DNA of 6,641 bases from Thermoplasmatota archaeon (lineage in GTDB: Archaea > Thermoplasmatota > Thermoplasmata > UBA10834), in NCBI GenBank assembly GCA_022848805.1, contig JAJISI010000072.1:1-6641 (forward strand). Direction: 5' to 3'. Made by a program: the position numbers and the translations under genes. The notes beneath the pieces were generated by a model. It saw only the letters and a program-made list of their open reading frames with translations, made no database searches and was not told the DNA's origin. Positions 1 to 4,823 of the stretch are shown piece after piece; positions within the stretch are counted from its first letter, which is position 1; each line of letters starts with the position of its first letter.

Positions 1-1
1 G

Positions 2-961
2 CCAGAGGAGAGGAGCTACTACGATGGCCTCCAGGAGGCGATCAAGATACTGATGAACTCGTTCTACGGCGTGCTCGCATCGTCGTTCTACAGGTTCACC
101 GACCCGAAGATCGGCGCCAGCATTACGGCGTTCTCGAGGGAGGCGACGAAGGATTTGATCCGCAAACTGGAGGGCGAAGGCCTCAACGTCATCTACTCCG
201 ACACGGACTCAGTGTTCTTTCTGTCGCCCCACAAGGACCTGGACAAGACGATCGAGCTGGGCAAGGACACCGCCGACCGCTTCTCGACCGGAGGCATGGT
301 GCTCGAGTTCGAGAAAGTGATGGAGCCTTTCTTCTCCCACGGCAAGAAGAAGCGCTACGTCGGCAGGATGATCTGGCCGAAGGAGGAGATGATCGTACGC
401 GGCTACGAGATGCGTAGGACCGACTCCTTCGACATCCAGAGCGAGACGCTCCAGGAGGTCTTCGAGCGCATACTCGCCGACGACATGGACGGCGCCGTGG
501 CCCATACCCGGACGGTCATAGACGACCTCCTGGCTGGCAAGACCGCCCCGTCCAAGCTCGTGATATCTCGTTCCGTCAGGGATGAGAGCCAGTATAAGGC
601 AGGCGGTAGGATGATCAACGTCCGCGTCGCCAGGAAGCTGAAGGAGATGGGGTACGAGGTCATGCCCGGGATGAAGGTGTCATGGATCGTGACCAACGGC
701 AAAGCATCCCCCAACGAGTTCGAACCGTGGATAGAGGGCAGGGAGTTCACGGCCAAGCCGGACTGCAATTACTACGCCACTCGTATAGCATCCACTATAT
801 CCCGTGTCACAGACGCGTTCGGATGGGATTCGCGGTCGCTCCTGACGGGCGCCCAGCAGCAGACCCTCACGGGCGGCAAGATCAGGAGCCAGCGGGAGCC
901 GAGGGTGGCCTCGAAACCCACCAAGACGGACAAGAAGCTGAGCCTAGACGATTTCATGTGA
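2..961 (+). CDS. polB: DNA polymerase, family B (PolB), C-terminal part; 5' end outside the window
   Basis: This is the palm and thumb end of a replicative/repair family B DNA polymerase, which adds dNTPs to a primed template in the nucleoid. The open frame runs in from the window edge, giving 319 visible residues. Motif B is seen as K-I-L-M-N-S-F-Y-G (residues 15-23). Motif C, YSDTDSVF (about 65-72), carries the two metal-binding aspartates. A KKKRYVGR segment at the start of the thumb also fits the family. Neither motif B nor motif C is interrupted by an intein, although both are frequent intein sites in archaeal polymerases. The last residues, KKLSLDDFM, resemble a PCNA-interacting (PIP) peptide and follow a basic, probably flexible linker. 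The stop is TGA at 959-961. An ATG at 53 lies inside motif B and cannot be the real start. The family assignment is secure, but which archaeal PolB paralogue this is cannot be told from this part. Confidence 0.95.
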   Translation, partial: PEERSYYDGLQEAIKILMNSFYGVLASSFYRFTDPKIGASITAFSREATKDLIRKLEGEGLNVIYSDTDSVFFLSPHKDLDKTIELGKDTADRFSTGGMVLEFEKVMEPFFSHGKKKRYVGRMIWPKEEMIVRGYEMRRTDSFDIQSETLQEVFERILADDMDGAVAHTRTVIDDLLAGKTAPSKLVISRSVRDESQYKAGGRMINVRVARKLKEMGYEVMPGMKVSWIVTNGKASPNEFEPWIEGREFTAKPDCNYYATRIASTISRVTDAFGWDSRSLLTGAQQQTLTGGKIRSQREPRVASKPTKTDKKLSLDDFM

Positions 962-1019
962 TTCTGGATGGCTGTCGTTTCCGAACCTTTGGGCATTTCG
1001 ACTGAGGCTGCTCTCTGGG

Positions 1020-1041
1020 CACGGCAAACCTGTTCGCCGTG
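1020..1041 (+). terminator. weak hairpin downstream of polB, possible terminator or mRNA 3' structure
   Basis: CACGGC (1020-1025) pairs perfectly with GCCGTG (1036-1041) around a 10-nt loop and is followed by TTTG. It lies about 60 bases after the polB stop, in a gap (962-1089) that has no credible gene. The following T-run is short, so this is only a tentative terminator. The rest of the gap shows no TATA box that I would defend. Confidence 0.25.
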
Positions 1042-1089
1042 TTTGACTAATGCCGGTTACGACAATCCTCCATCCGGCCACGGGTCGAG

Positions 1090-1794
1090 GTGCGGGATAT
1101 CCCAGGAGGTGATGTCATTAATTGCTGTCGGATCACGATCGTATACGACTCAGAGGGGTTGCCAGGGTTCAAGACGGGCTGGGGGTTCTCGGCACTCGTT
1201 CAAATGAATGATGTGAGTATACTCTTCGATTGTGGATGGGACGGGAATATTCTGAGGCACAACCTCGACCGCCTAGGCATCCGGTTCGCCGACATCGACA
1301 AGATAGTGCTTTCTCACTCGCACTGGGATCACATCTCGGGCCTCGCGGAGGCGTTGTCGGATCCTGGGTCGAGGACTACCGAGGTCGTCGCGCCTTCGTC
1401 CTTCTCGAAAAACCTCAAGGCAGAGATAGAAAAGCGGGCTGAACTGAGGGTCATAGACGGGCCCGAAGAGATAGCGCCAGGGGTCATGTCCACGGGGATT
1501 CTTGGCGGAGATGTCAAAGAGCAATCTCTCGTGATAGTCTGTGGTGAAAAGGGCGTTTTGGTGACTGGCTGCGCCCACCCGGGCGTGCGGAATATCGTCT
1601 CACGGGCCGCTCAGATGGCGAAGCCGAGCTGGCTCATCGGGGGCCTTCACGACGCTCGCGCCGCCGATATGCCAGAATCGCTCGACCGCGTGGTCTTGTG
1701 CCACTGTACGCAGAACAAGGACTCTGCCCTGGAACGGTTCGGAGACCGGGCATCGATTGCCAAGGTCGGTGAAACGTTCGTGCCCCAGTTCTGA
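1090..1794 (+). CDS. metallo-beta-lactamase-fold hydrolase, COG1237 / MJ0301-like
   Basis: A 234-residue (from GTG 1090) metal-dependent hydrolase-fold protein, probably cytoplasmic. The Zn-binding motif SHSHWDH is at residues 75-81. Further family landmarks are EQSLVI (144-149), GVLVTGCAHPGV (155-166, with H163 a likely ligand), GGLHDA (184-189, H187) and CHCTQ (204-208). This order matches COG1237. One member of that group, MJ0301, is described as a dihydropterin ribofuranosylaminobenzene-phosphate synthase in methanopterin biosynthesis, but many relatives have no tested function, so the substrate is open. The fold normally begins with a strand like ITIVYD, here residues 15-20, so the first nine codons are probably not translated. 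A strong Shine-Dalgarno at 1104-1112 points to ATT 1117, giving about 225 residues. The gene stands alone, 128-155 bases after polB, and the next operon has its own promoter. Confidence 0.85.
   Translation: MRDIPGGDVINCCRITIVYDSEGLPGFKTGWGFSALVQMNDVSILFDCGWDGNILRHNLDRLGIRFADIDKIVLSHSHWDHISGLAEALSDPGSRTTEVVAPSSFSKNLKAEIEKRAELRVIDGPEEIAPGVMSTGILGGDVKEQSLVIVCGEKGVLVTGCAHPGVRNIVSRAAQMAKPSWLIGGLHDARAADMPESLDRVVLCHCTQNKDSALERFGDRASIAKVGETFVPQF
1104..1112 (+). promoter_or_regulatory. strong Shine-Dalgarno sequence lying inside the GTG-started reading of the next gene
   Basis: AGGAGGTGA is a near-perfect match to the anti-Shine-Dalgarno end of 16S rRNA. It lies 7 bases before an in-frame ATT (1117), and also only 2 bases (counting from GGAGG) before an out-of-frame ATG (1112). 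The same core, GGAGGTGA, precedes the DUF5320-like gene at 2512, so it is a real signal type in this genome. Its position argues that translation of the hydrolase begins after it, not at the GTG at 1090. Confidence 0.6.
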
Positions 1795-1836
1795 GCCCCA
1801 GATCGTCCGTGGGCGACCTCTCGTGATGGGTAATCA

Positions 1837-1846
1837 TTATATATTT
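1837..1846 (+). promoter_or_regulatory. upstream TATA-like element, first copy of a 13-nt repeat
   Basis: TTATATATTT lies at the start of the repeat TTATATATTTGTG (1837-1849). The identical 13-mer recurs at 1869-1881. If this copy is a working archaeal TATA box, transcription would begin near 1866, giving a leader of about 30 bases before the DUF134 gene. It may instead be a second, regulatory TBP site. Confidence 0.5.
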
Positions 1847-1881
1847 GTGGCCTAATGGGGCACAATACTTATATATTTGTG
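1845..1881 (+). repeat. alternating TTGTG / CACAA half-sites at 16-bp steps, candidate operator
   Basis: TTGTG at 1845-1849, CACAA at 1861-1865 and TTGTG at 1877-1881 begin exactly 16 bp apart and alternate in orientation. They form two overlapping 21-bp inverted repeats (5 bp, spacer 11, 5 bp) sharing the middle half-site. The first is better still: GTGGCC against GGGCAC extends it with one mismatch. The second inverted repeat encloses the proximal TATA box, so a bound protein would occlude TBP. The neighbouring HTH protein is the obvious candidate for binding, but that is inference. Confidence 0.45.
1869..1878 (+). promoter_or_regulatory. proximal TATA box of the DUF134 operon
   Basis: TTATATATTT is centred about 24-25 bases before the ATG at 1898. 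That is the distance expected from an archaeal TATA box to the transcription start, so transcripts from it would be leaderless or nearly so. This agrees with the absence of any Shine-Dalgarno sequence just before 1898. Confidence 0.65.
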
Positions 1882-1897
1882 CGCATATTGAGTAATC

Positions 1898-2227
1898 ATG
1901 CCTCCCCAGAATCGAGGTCGTCGGAGAGGAAGGAGATGGGTAGACCAGCTTCCACCGAGCGACCTCTACTACCCACGGACGACGTCCGGCCCTCCCGCCG
2001 GGCTGAACAGGATATCCGTAGTGGAACTTGAGGCTCTTCGTCTGGTCGACTTTTTGGGATTGTCCCAGGAGGCGGCGGCGGCGAGCATGGGCGTCTCGAG
2101 GAAGACCCTCTGGAGGGATCTCACATCCGCGCGCCGGAAGCTCGTCGAGGCGCTCATCAACGGATGGGCGATCCAGATATCTGGAGGCGACTACGTAATG
2201 AGGGGGAGCGAGGCAGCGGAGAGGTGA
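1898..2227 (+). CDS. DUF134 (UPF0251/COG1342) predicted DNA-binding helix-turn-helix protein
   Basis: This 109-residue protein has a basic N-terminus (RGRRRGRRW, 6-14), then the family core: ISVVELEALRLVDFLGLSQEAAAASMGVSRKTLWRDLTSA across roughly residues 39-78, with the helix-turn-helix at about 55-76. It is followed by KLVEALINGWAIQISGGDY (81-99), and the closing GG is typical of DUF134. It is probably a small cytoplasmic transcription regulator resembling sigma-factor region 4. It is first in an operon: its TGA is immediately followed by the ATG of the next gene. From general knowledge, DUF134 genes are often found beside DUF5320 and NifX/NifB-type or Mrp-type iron-sulfur genes; only the DUF5320-like partner is present here. 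The cysteine that usually follows the basic N-terminus in this family seems to be missing, and the protein has no cysteine at all. It probably controls its own operon through the inverted repeats upstream. Confidence 0.88.
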   Translation: MPPQNRGRRRGRRWVDQLPPSDLYYPRTTSGPPAGLNRISVVELEALRLVDFLGLSQEAAAASMGVSRKTLWRDLTSARRKLVEALINGWAIQISGGDYVMRGSEAAER

Positions 2228-2512
2228 ATGAGGATGTATGGTGGAAACGGCCGAGGGTTCAGGCACAGGAGGCGGAAATCCGCTGTTGGCGCTTCGGGCC
2301 GCGGCAGAGGTAGATGCTTCCGGGACGATCCTGCGACGTCAATGTCGGGAACCGCAGATGAGCCGGGGCAGCTTGATCCTGAGGCGCAGGTGTTCGACTC
2401 CGAGGATGAGATGAGGATGCTCGAGGAGGAGGAACAGTCGTTGACGAAGGAGATGGACGATCTTACGATGATTATCGATGAACTAAAGAAAAACAAGGAG
2501 GTGAATGAATAA
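2228..2512 (+). CDS. small Gly/Arg-rich protein with acidic coiled-coil tail, second gene of the DUF134 operon
   Basis: I do not recognise a characterised family for this 94-residue protein. Residues 1-31 are rich in Gly and Arg (GGNGRGFRHRRR and GRGRGRC). Residues 32-57 are a polar linker. Residues 58-92 are strongly acidic with hydrophobic heptad spacing (MRMLEEEEQSLTKEMDDL), so a coiled coil is likely. This is the same architecture as the DUF5320-like protein encoded next, so the two may be diverged paralogues that pair through their coiled coils; that is inference. ATG 2228 directly abuts the DUF134 stop. The Shine-Dalgarno-like GAGGTGA at 2221-2227 fits a second in-frame ATG at 2234 better (9-base spacing versus 3), so the first two codons are doubtful. 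It ends one base into the next gene (TAATG). The function is unknown. Confidence 0.75.
   Translation: MRMYGGNGRGFRHRRRKSAVGASGRGRGRCFRDDPATSMSGTADEPGQLDPEAQVFDSEDEMRMLEEEEQSLTKEMDDLTMIIDELKKNKEVNE
2495..2504 (+). promoter_or_regulatory. Shine-Dalgarno sequence for the DUF5320-like gene
   Basis: AAGGAGGTGA lies inside the 3' end of the previous gene, with 10 bases from the end of GGAGG to ATG 2512. An out-of-frame ATG at 2505 is closer, but its reading is not protein-like. The 2512 frame is confirmed by family resemblance. Confidence 0.65.
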
Positions 2513-2895
2513 TGCCAGGAGGAGACAGAACAGGGCCACAAGGCGCTGGAGCCAGGACTGGCCGGGGTATGGGATACTGCGCTGGGAACCAGATGCCAGG
2601 ATCCATGTATCCAGGCGGCCGAGGAGGCGGACGAATGCGTTCCTACGGCGGCGGTCGAGGCTTCGGGTTCAGACGCGGTCTGGGTTTTCGCGGGGGCAGA
2701 GGCATGGGTTTCTACGACATGTACGACGCCCCGTACGCGGCGCCCCCCCAGGATTGGGAAGGACCGGCTTTCGTGCGTCCGTCCAAGGAAGACGAGCTGG
2801 GCTATCTCGCAGAGCTGCAGAAGTCCCTTGAACAGGACCTCGAAGACGTCAGGCAGAGGCTCAAGGCTCTTTCTCAGACAGAAGAGGATAAGTGA
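2512..2895 (+). CDS. DUF5320-like Gly/Arg-rich protein with C-terminal coiled coil
   Basis: This is a 127-residue protein of the DUF5320 type. The diagnostic N-terminus MPGGDRTGPQGAGARTGRGMGYC (1-23) is close to the usual pattern of MPxGDxTGPxGxGxxTGRGxGYC. A long Gly/Arg/Phe low-complexity stretch follows (33-67, with repeats such as RGFGFRRGLGFRGGRG). After an aromatic/Pro linker (68-90), a charged heptad helix (92-122, ELGYLAELQKSLEQDLEDVRQRLKAL) probably forms a coiled coil. The family has no established activity, and its members commonly sit beside DUF134 regulators and iron-sulfur/NifX-like genes, as with the regulator here. RG-rich segments of this sort can contact RNA or DNA, but nothing here proves it. 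It overlaps the preceding gene by one base and is the last gene of the operon. There is one cysteine (C23). Confidence 0.85.
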   Translation: MPGGDRTGPQGAGARTGRGMGYCAGNQMPGSMYPGGRGGGRMRSYGGGRGFGFRRGLGFRGGRGMGFYDMYDAPYAAPPQDWEGPAFVRPSKEDELGYLAELQKSLEQDLEDVRQRLKALSQTEEDK

Positions 2896-3003
2896 CCTCA
2901 AACCCTTTCCTCATTTTATGTTTCATCTAGGCGTCAGGCCGGTACCGATTGGTGTTTGTCTGACGACTGGACACGAGGTATGTTGATACGGAGGTTCTGA
3001 GGC
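2896..3003 (+). promoter_or_regulatory. intergenic region before the radical SAM gene: weak TATA, inverted repeat, Shine-Dalgarno
   Basis: TTTTATG (2914-2920), next to other T-rich stretches, is a weak TATA candidate or the poly-T end of the preceding operon. CGTCAG (2932-2937) and CTGACG (2960-2965) form a perfect 6-bp inverted repeat with a 22-base spacer that contains the palindrome CGGTACCG (2940-2947). GGAGGT (2990-2995) is a good ribosome binding site, 9 bases (from the end of GGAGG) before ATG 3004. A TGA directly upstream in frame (2998-3000) fixes that start. Confidence 0.4.
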
Positions 3004-3997
3004 ATGGACAGCGATTCACCCGGATCCGCACCCTGCGAGCAGGCGCTCGCCTTCGGCCCCATCCCTTCCAGACGACTCGGCCTTTCTCTGGGTGTCAATG
3101 TCGTGCCCAGGAAGACGTGTTCATTCAACTGCATCTACTGTCAGCTCGGAAGGACGACCGGGCTCACTGTCGATCGACGCGAGTACACCCCGACCGAGGA
3201 GATAGTCCGGGCGGTGCTGGCCAAGGTCGAAGGCGCTTCCTCTGTCGACTTTGTGACCTTCCTGGGCGATGGCGAGCCCTTGCTGGCTTCCAACATCCCT
3301 CAGGTGCTTGCGGGCATCAGGGAGCACTGGGACGGCAAGATCGCCCTGATCACCAACGGCTCCCTTTTCTGGATATCTGAAGCGCGTGAGGCTGCATCGG
3401 CATTCGATGTTGTTATGCCAACGGTATCCGCCTGCGATTCCGGGATGTACCGAAAGCTCCACAGGCCCCCATCGGTCCCTGTCTTTCGAGAGGTGCATGG
3501 ACGGGCTCGTCAGATTCGCAGCGGACTACTCTGGTCAGATCTGGCCAGAGGTGATGCTCGTTGAAGGGGTGAACGACGCTCCTGAATCCCTCGAAAGGAT
3601 CGGAGAGATCACCGAATCGCTTCGGCCGACGGAAGTACACGTAACGGCTCCGATCCGTCCGCCTTCGGTCACATCGGTGAGACCGCCCTCGAAGGAAACC
3701 CTCCAGTTAGCCCTTCAGCTCATACCCAAGTCCGTCGACTTCACCCACCCTGAAAGCGGGGAGATGCCGACGCCGAGCTCAACCCCTCGTCAGCACCTGG
3801 TGGACATATCGGGCACTCATCCGCTCAGGGAGGAGCAGGCGATATCTATCCTCGTCGGCGCTGGAATGACCGAGCAGGACGCATCGAGGGATCTGGATGC
3901 CCTCGTGCGGTCATCGTCGCTCGTCGTCCTCTCTAGGGACGGGGTGAGGTTCTACGTCCGTGGCAGCGCTCAAGCGTCCCGGTTTCAACACGTTTAA
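3004..3997 (+). CDS. radical SAM protein, COG0731 (wyosine/Fe-S oxidoreductase type), interrupted by a 1-base frameshift
   Basis: This is an S-adenosylmethionine radical enzyme resembling the COG0731 group (TYW1-like Fe-S oxidoreductases). FGPIPSRRLGLSLGVNVVP (17-35) precedes the cluster motif CSFNCIYC (Cys39, 43 and 46, a CxxxCxxC), and GDGEP follows as the usual SAM-contact strand. The first frame (3004-3564) is homologous only up to ...KLHRP. The rest of the domain (SLSFERCMDGLVRF, EVMLVEGVND, TAPIRPP) continues in the next frame to TAA 3995-3997. Skipping one C in the run at 3466-3470 yields one continuous protein of 330 residues reading LHRPHRSLSFER, as the family expects. The C-terminal 60 or so residues (DISGTHPLREEQAISIL onward) look like a small winged-helix-like add-on. 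The downstream frame has not decayed, so an assembly error or very recent mutation is likelier than an old pseudogene. The substrate is unknown. Confidence 0.8.
3466..3470 (+). other. probable frameshift site in the radical SAM gene (run of five C)
   Basis: Codons CAC AGG CCC are in the first frame. After dropping one C of the five, CAT CGG TCC CTG continues the domain in the second frame. A homopolymer is a typical place for a one-base indel, whether from sequencing or from polymerase slippage. Confidence 0.7.
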
Positions 3998-4000
3998 ATA
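3993..4000 (+). promoter_or_regulatory. TATA box for the L15e gene, overlapping the upstream stop codon
   Basis: TTTAAATA is the only good TATA-like element before L15e, and the TAA stop of the radical SAM gene (3995-3997) is part of it. The expected transcription start is near 4020-4025, which gives an untranslated leader of about 75-80 bases. Confidence 0.55.
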
Positions 4001-4028
4001 GAACAATCCTTTTGGTCGGACCACAGCG

Positions 4029-4049
4029 GCGAGACTTGCCTGGTCTCGC
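4029..4049 (+). promoter_or_regulatory. hairpin in the predicted L15e mRNA leader
   Basis: GCGAGAC (4029-4035) pairs perfectly with GTCTCGC (4043-4049) over 7 bp around the loop TTGCCTG. Two smaller candidate hairpins follow: CGCC-TAA-GGCG (4061-4071) and CCG-TGAA-CGG (4077-4086). A direct repeat GTGAAC also occurs (4071-4076 and 4079-4084). A weak Shine-Dalgarno-like GGATGTGAT (4089-4097) lies next to the start codon. Such a leader could be an autoregulatory site for the ribosomal protein, which is inference. Confidence 0.4.
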
Positions 4050-4100
4050 ATGGGAATGTGCGCCTAAGGCGTGAACCCGTGAACGGCTGGATGTGATTGA

Positions 4101-4823
4101 ATGGCAGAAAAGGCAGAGAGCGCCCCCTCGAAGAAGGCGCGCAAGGTCAAGACGGAGAGTGAAGCGGAGAGCGTACCCGTTCCGAAGAAGGAAGACGGTG
4201 TCCCGTCCGAGGAGAAGAAGGGTCGGACCGGTTCTCGGAACATGTATCACTATGTCGGTGAGCTCTGGAAGGATCCGGGGAGCGGCGATATGAAAACCGT
4301 CATGTGGCAGCGTCTGATCGACTGGCGGAAGGAGGGCAGCTTCGTCCGGGTCGAGAGGCCCACGAGGCTCGACAAGGCCCGGTCGCTGGGCTACAAGGCC
4401 AAGCAGGGGGTCGTTGTCGTGAGGGCCCGTGTCAGGAAGGGCGGCCTGAGGAAGCACCGCATCAGGAAGGGTCGCAAGCCCAAGAGGAAAGGTATTTCGA
4501 AGATCACCATGAAGAAGAACATCCAGAGGATCGCGGAGGAGCGGACGGCAAAGCGTTACCCCAACCTGGAGGTTCTGGCTTCTTACTGGGTCGGCGAGGA
4601 CGGCAAGAACAAGTGGTACGAGGTCGTACTCTTGGACCCGAACCACCCCGTCATCAGATCCGACCCGAAGCTCAAATGGATAGCGAGCGGGAAGCACTAC
4701 CATCGCGCCGAAAGAGGTCTCACTCCGGCCGGCAAGCGGGGAAGAGGCCTTGTCAGGACCCGGGGCAGGGGCGCAGAGAAGGTAAGACCATCTGCGCGGG
4801 CTCACAACAGGAAGGGCACCTAG
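4101..4823 (+). CDS. rpl15e: large-subunit ribosomal protein L15e (eL15) with N-terminal extension
   Basis: This is a 23S rRNA-binding component of the archaeal/eukaryotic large ribosomal subunit. The conserved part starts at MYHYVGELW (residue 48) and runs through WRKEGSFVRVERPTRLDKARSLGYKAKQGVVVVR, GGLRKHRIRKGRKPKR, NIQRIAEERTAKRYPNLEVL, SYWVGEDGKNKWYEVVLLDP and WIASGKHYHRAERGLT to a basic tail ending NRKGT. Archaeal L15e is usually just under 200 residues, whereas this one is 240. The surplus is residues 1-47, a low-complexity Lys/Glu/Ser segment (9 Lys, 8 Glu, 6 Ser) that is probably disordered. The ATG at 4142-4144 and the one encoding Met48 (4242) have no Shine-Dalgarno, and the extension shows gene-like codon use, so ATG 4101 is preferred. 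The TAG stop lies within a CTAG shared with the convergent ThiI-like gene. Confidence 0.95.
   Translation: MAEKAESAPSKKARKVKTESEAESVPVPKKEDGVPSEEKKGRTGSRNMYHYVGELWKDPGSGDMKTVMWQRLIDWRKEGSFVRVERPTRLDKARSLGYKAKQGVVVVRARVRKGGLRKHRIRKGRKPKRKGISKITMKKNIQRIAEERTAKRYPNLEVLASYWVGEDGKNKWYEVVLLDPNHPVIRSDPKLKWIASGKHYHRAERGLTPAGKRGRGLVRTRGRGAEKVRPSARAHNRKGT
4820..4823. other. CTAG palindrome giving both stop codons of two convergent genes
   Basis: Read on the + strand, TAG at 4821-4823 ends L15e. Read on the - strand, TAG at 4822-4820 ends the ThiI-like gene. The two coding regions overlap by exactly four bases, leaving no intergenic space for separate terminators. Confidence 0.9.

Noticed and set aside
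1001..1090. possible tRNA or small structured RNA in the polB-hydrolase gap
   Set aside because: One 6-bp hairpin is present, but no T-arm (GGTTCRANNCC) or acceptor pairing could be found.
968..1207. 79-codon frame after polB
   Set aside because: It overlaps the hydrolase start region, has no ribosome binding site or recognisable motif, and looks like chance in a GC-rich gap.
1634..2266. 210-codon - strand open frame spanning the DUF134 promoter
   Set aside because: It runs through the TATA/operator region and antisense to two conserved genes, with no recognisable domain.
2505..2831. ATG closer to the Shine-Dalgarno than the DUF5320-like start, opening a 108-codon frame
   Set aside because: The translation is Arg-rich with no family likeness, while the ATG at 2512 gives the DUF5320 signature at once.
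2191..2901. 236-codon - strand open frame opposite the two Gly/Arg-rich genes
   Set aside because: Its Ser-rich runs are the antisense of GAG/GGA-type codons. The + strand genes have operon spacing, Shine-Dalgarno sequences and DUF5320 resemblance.
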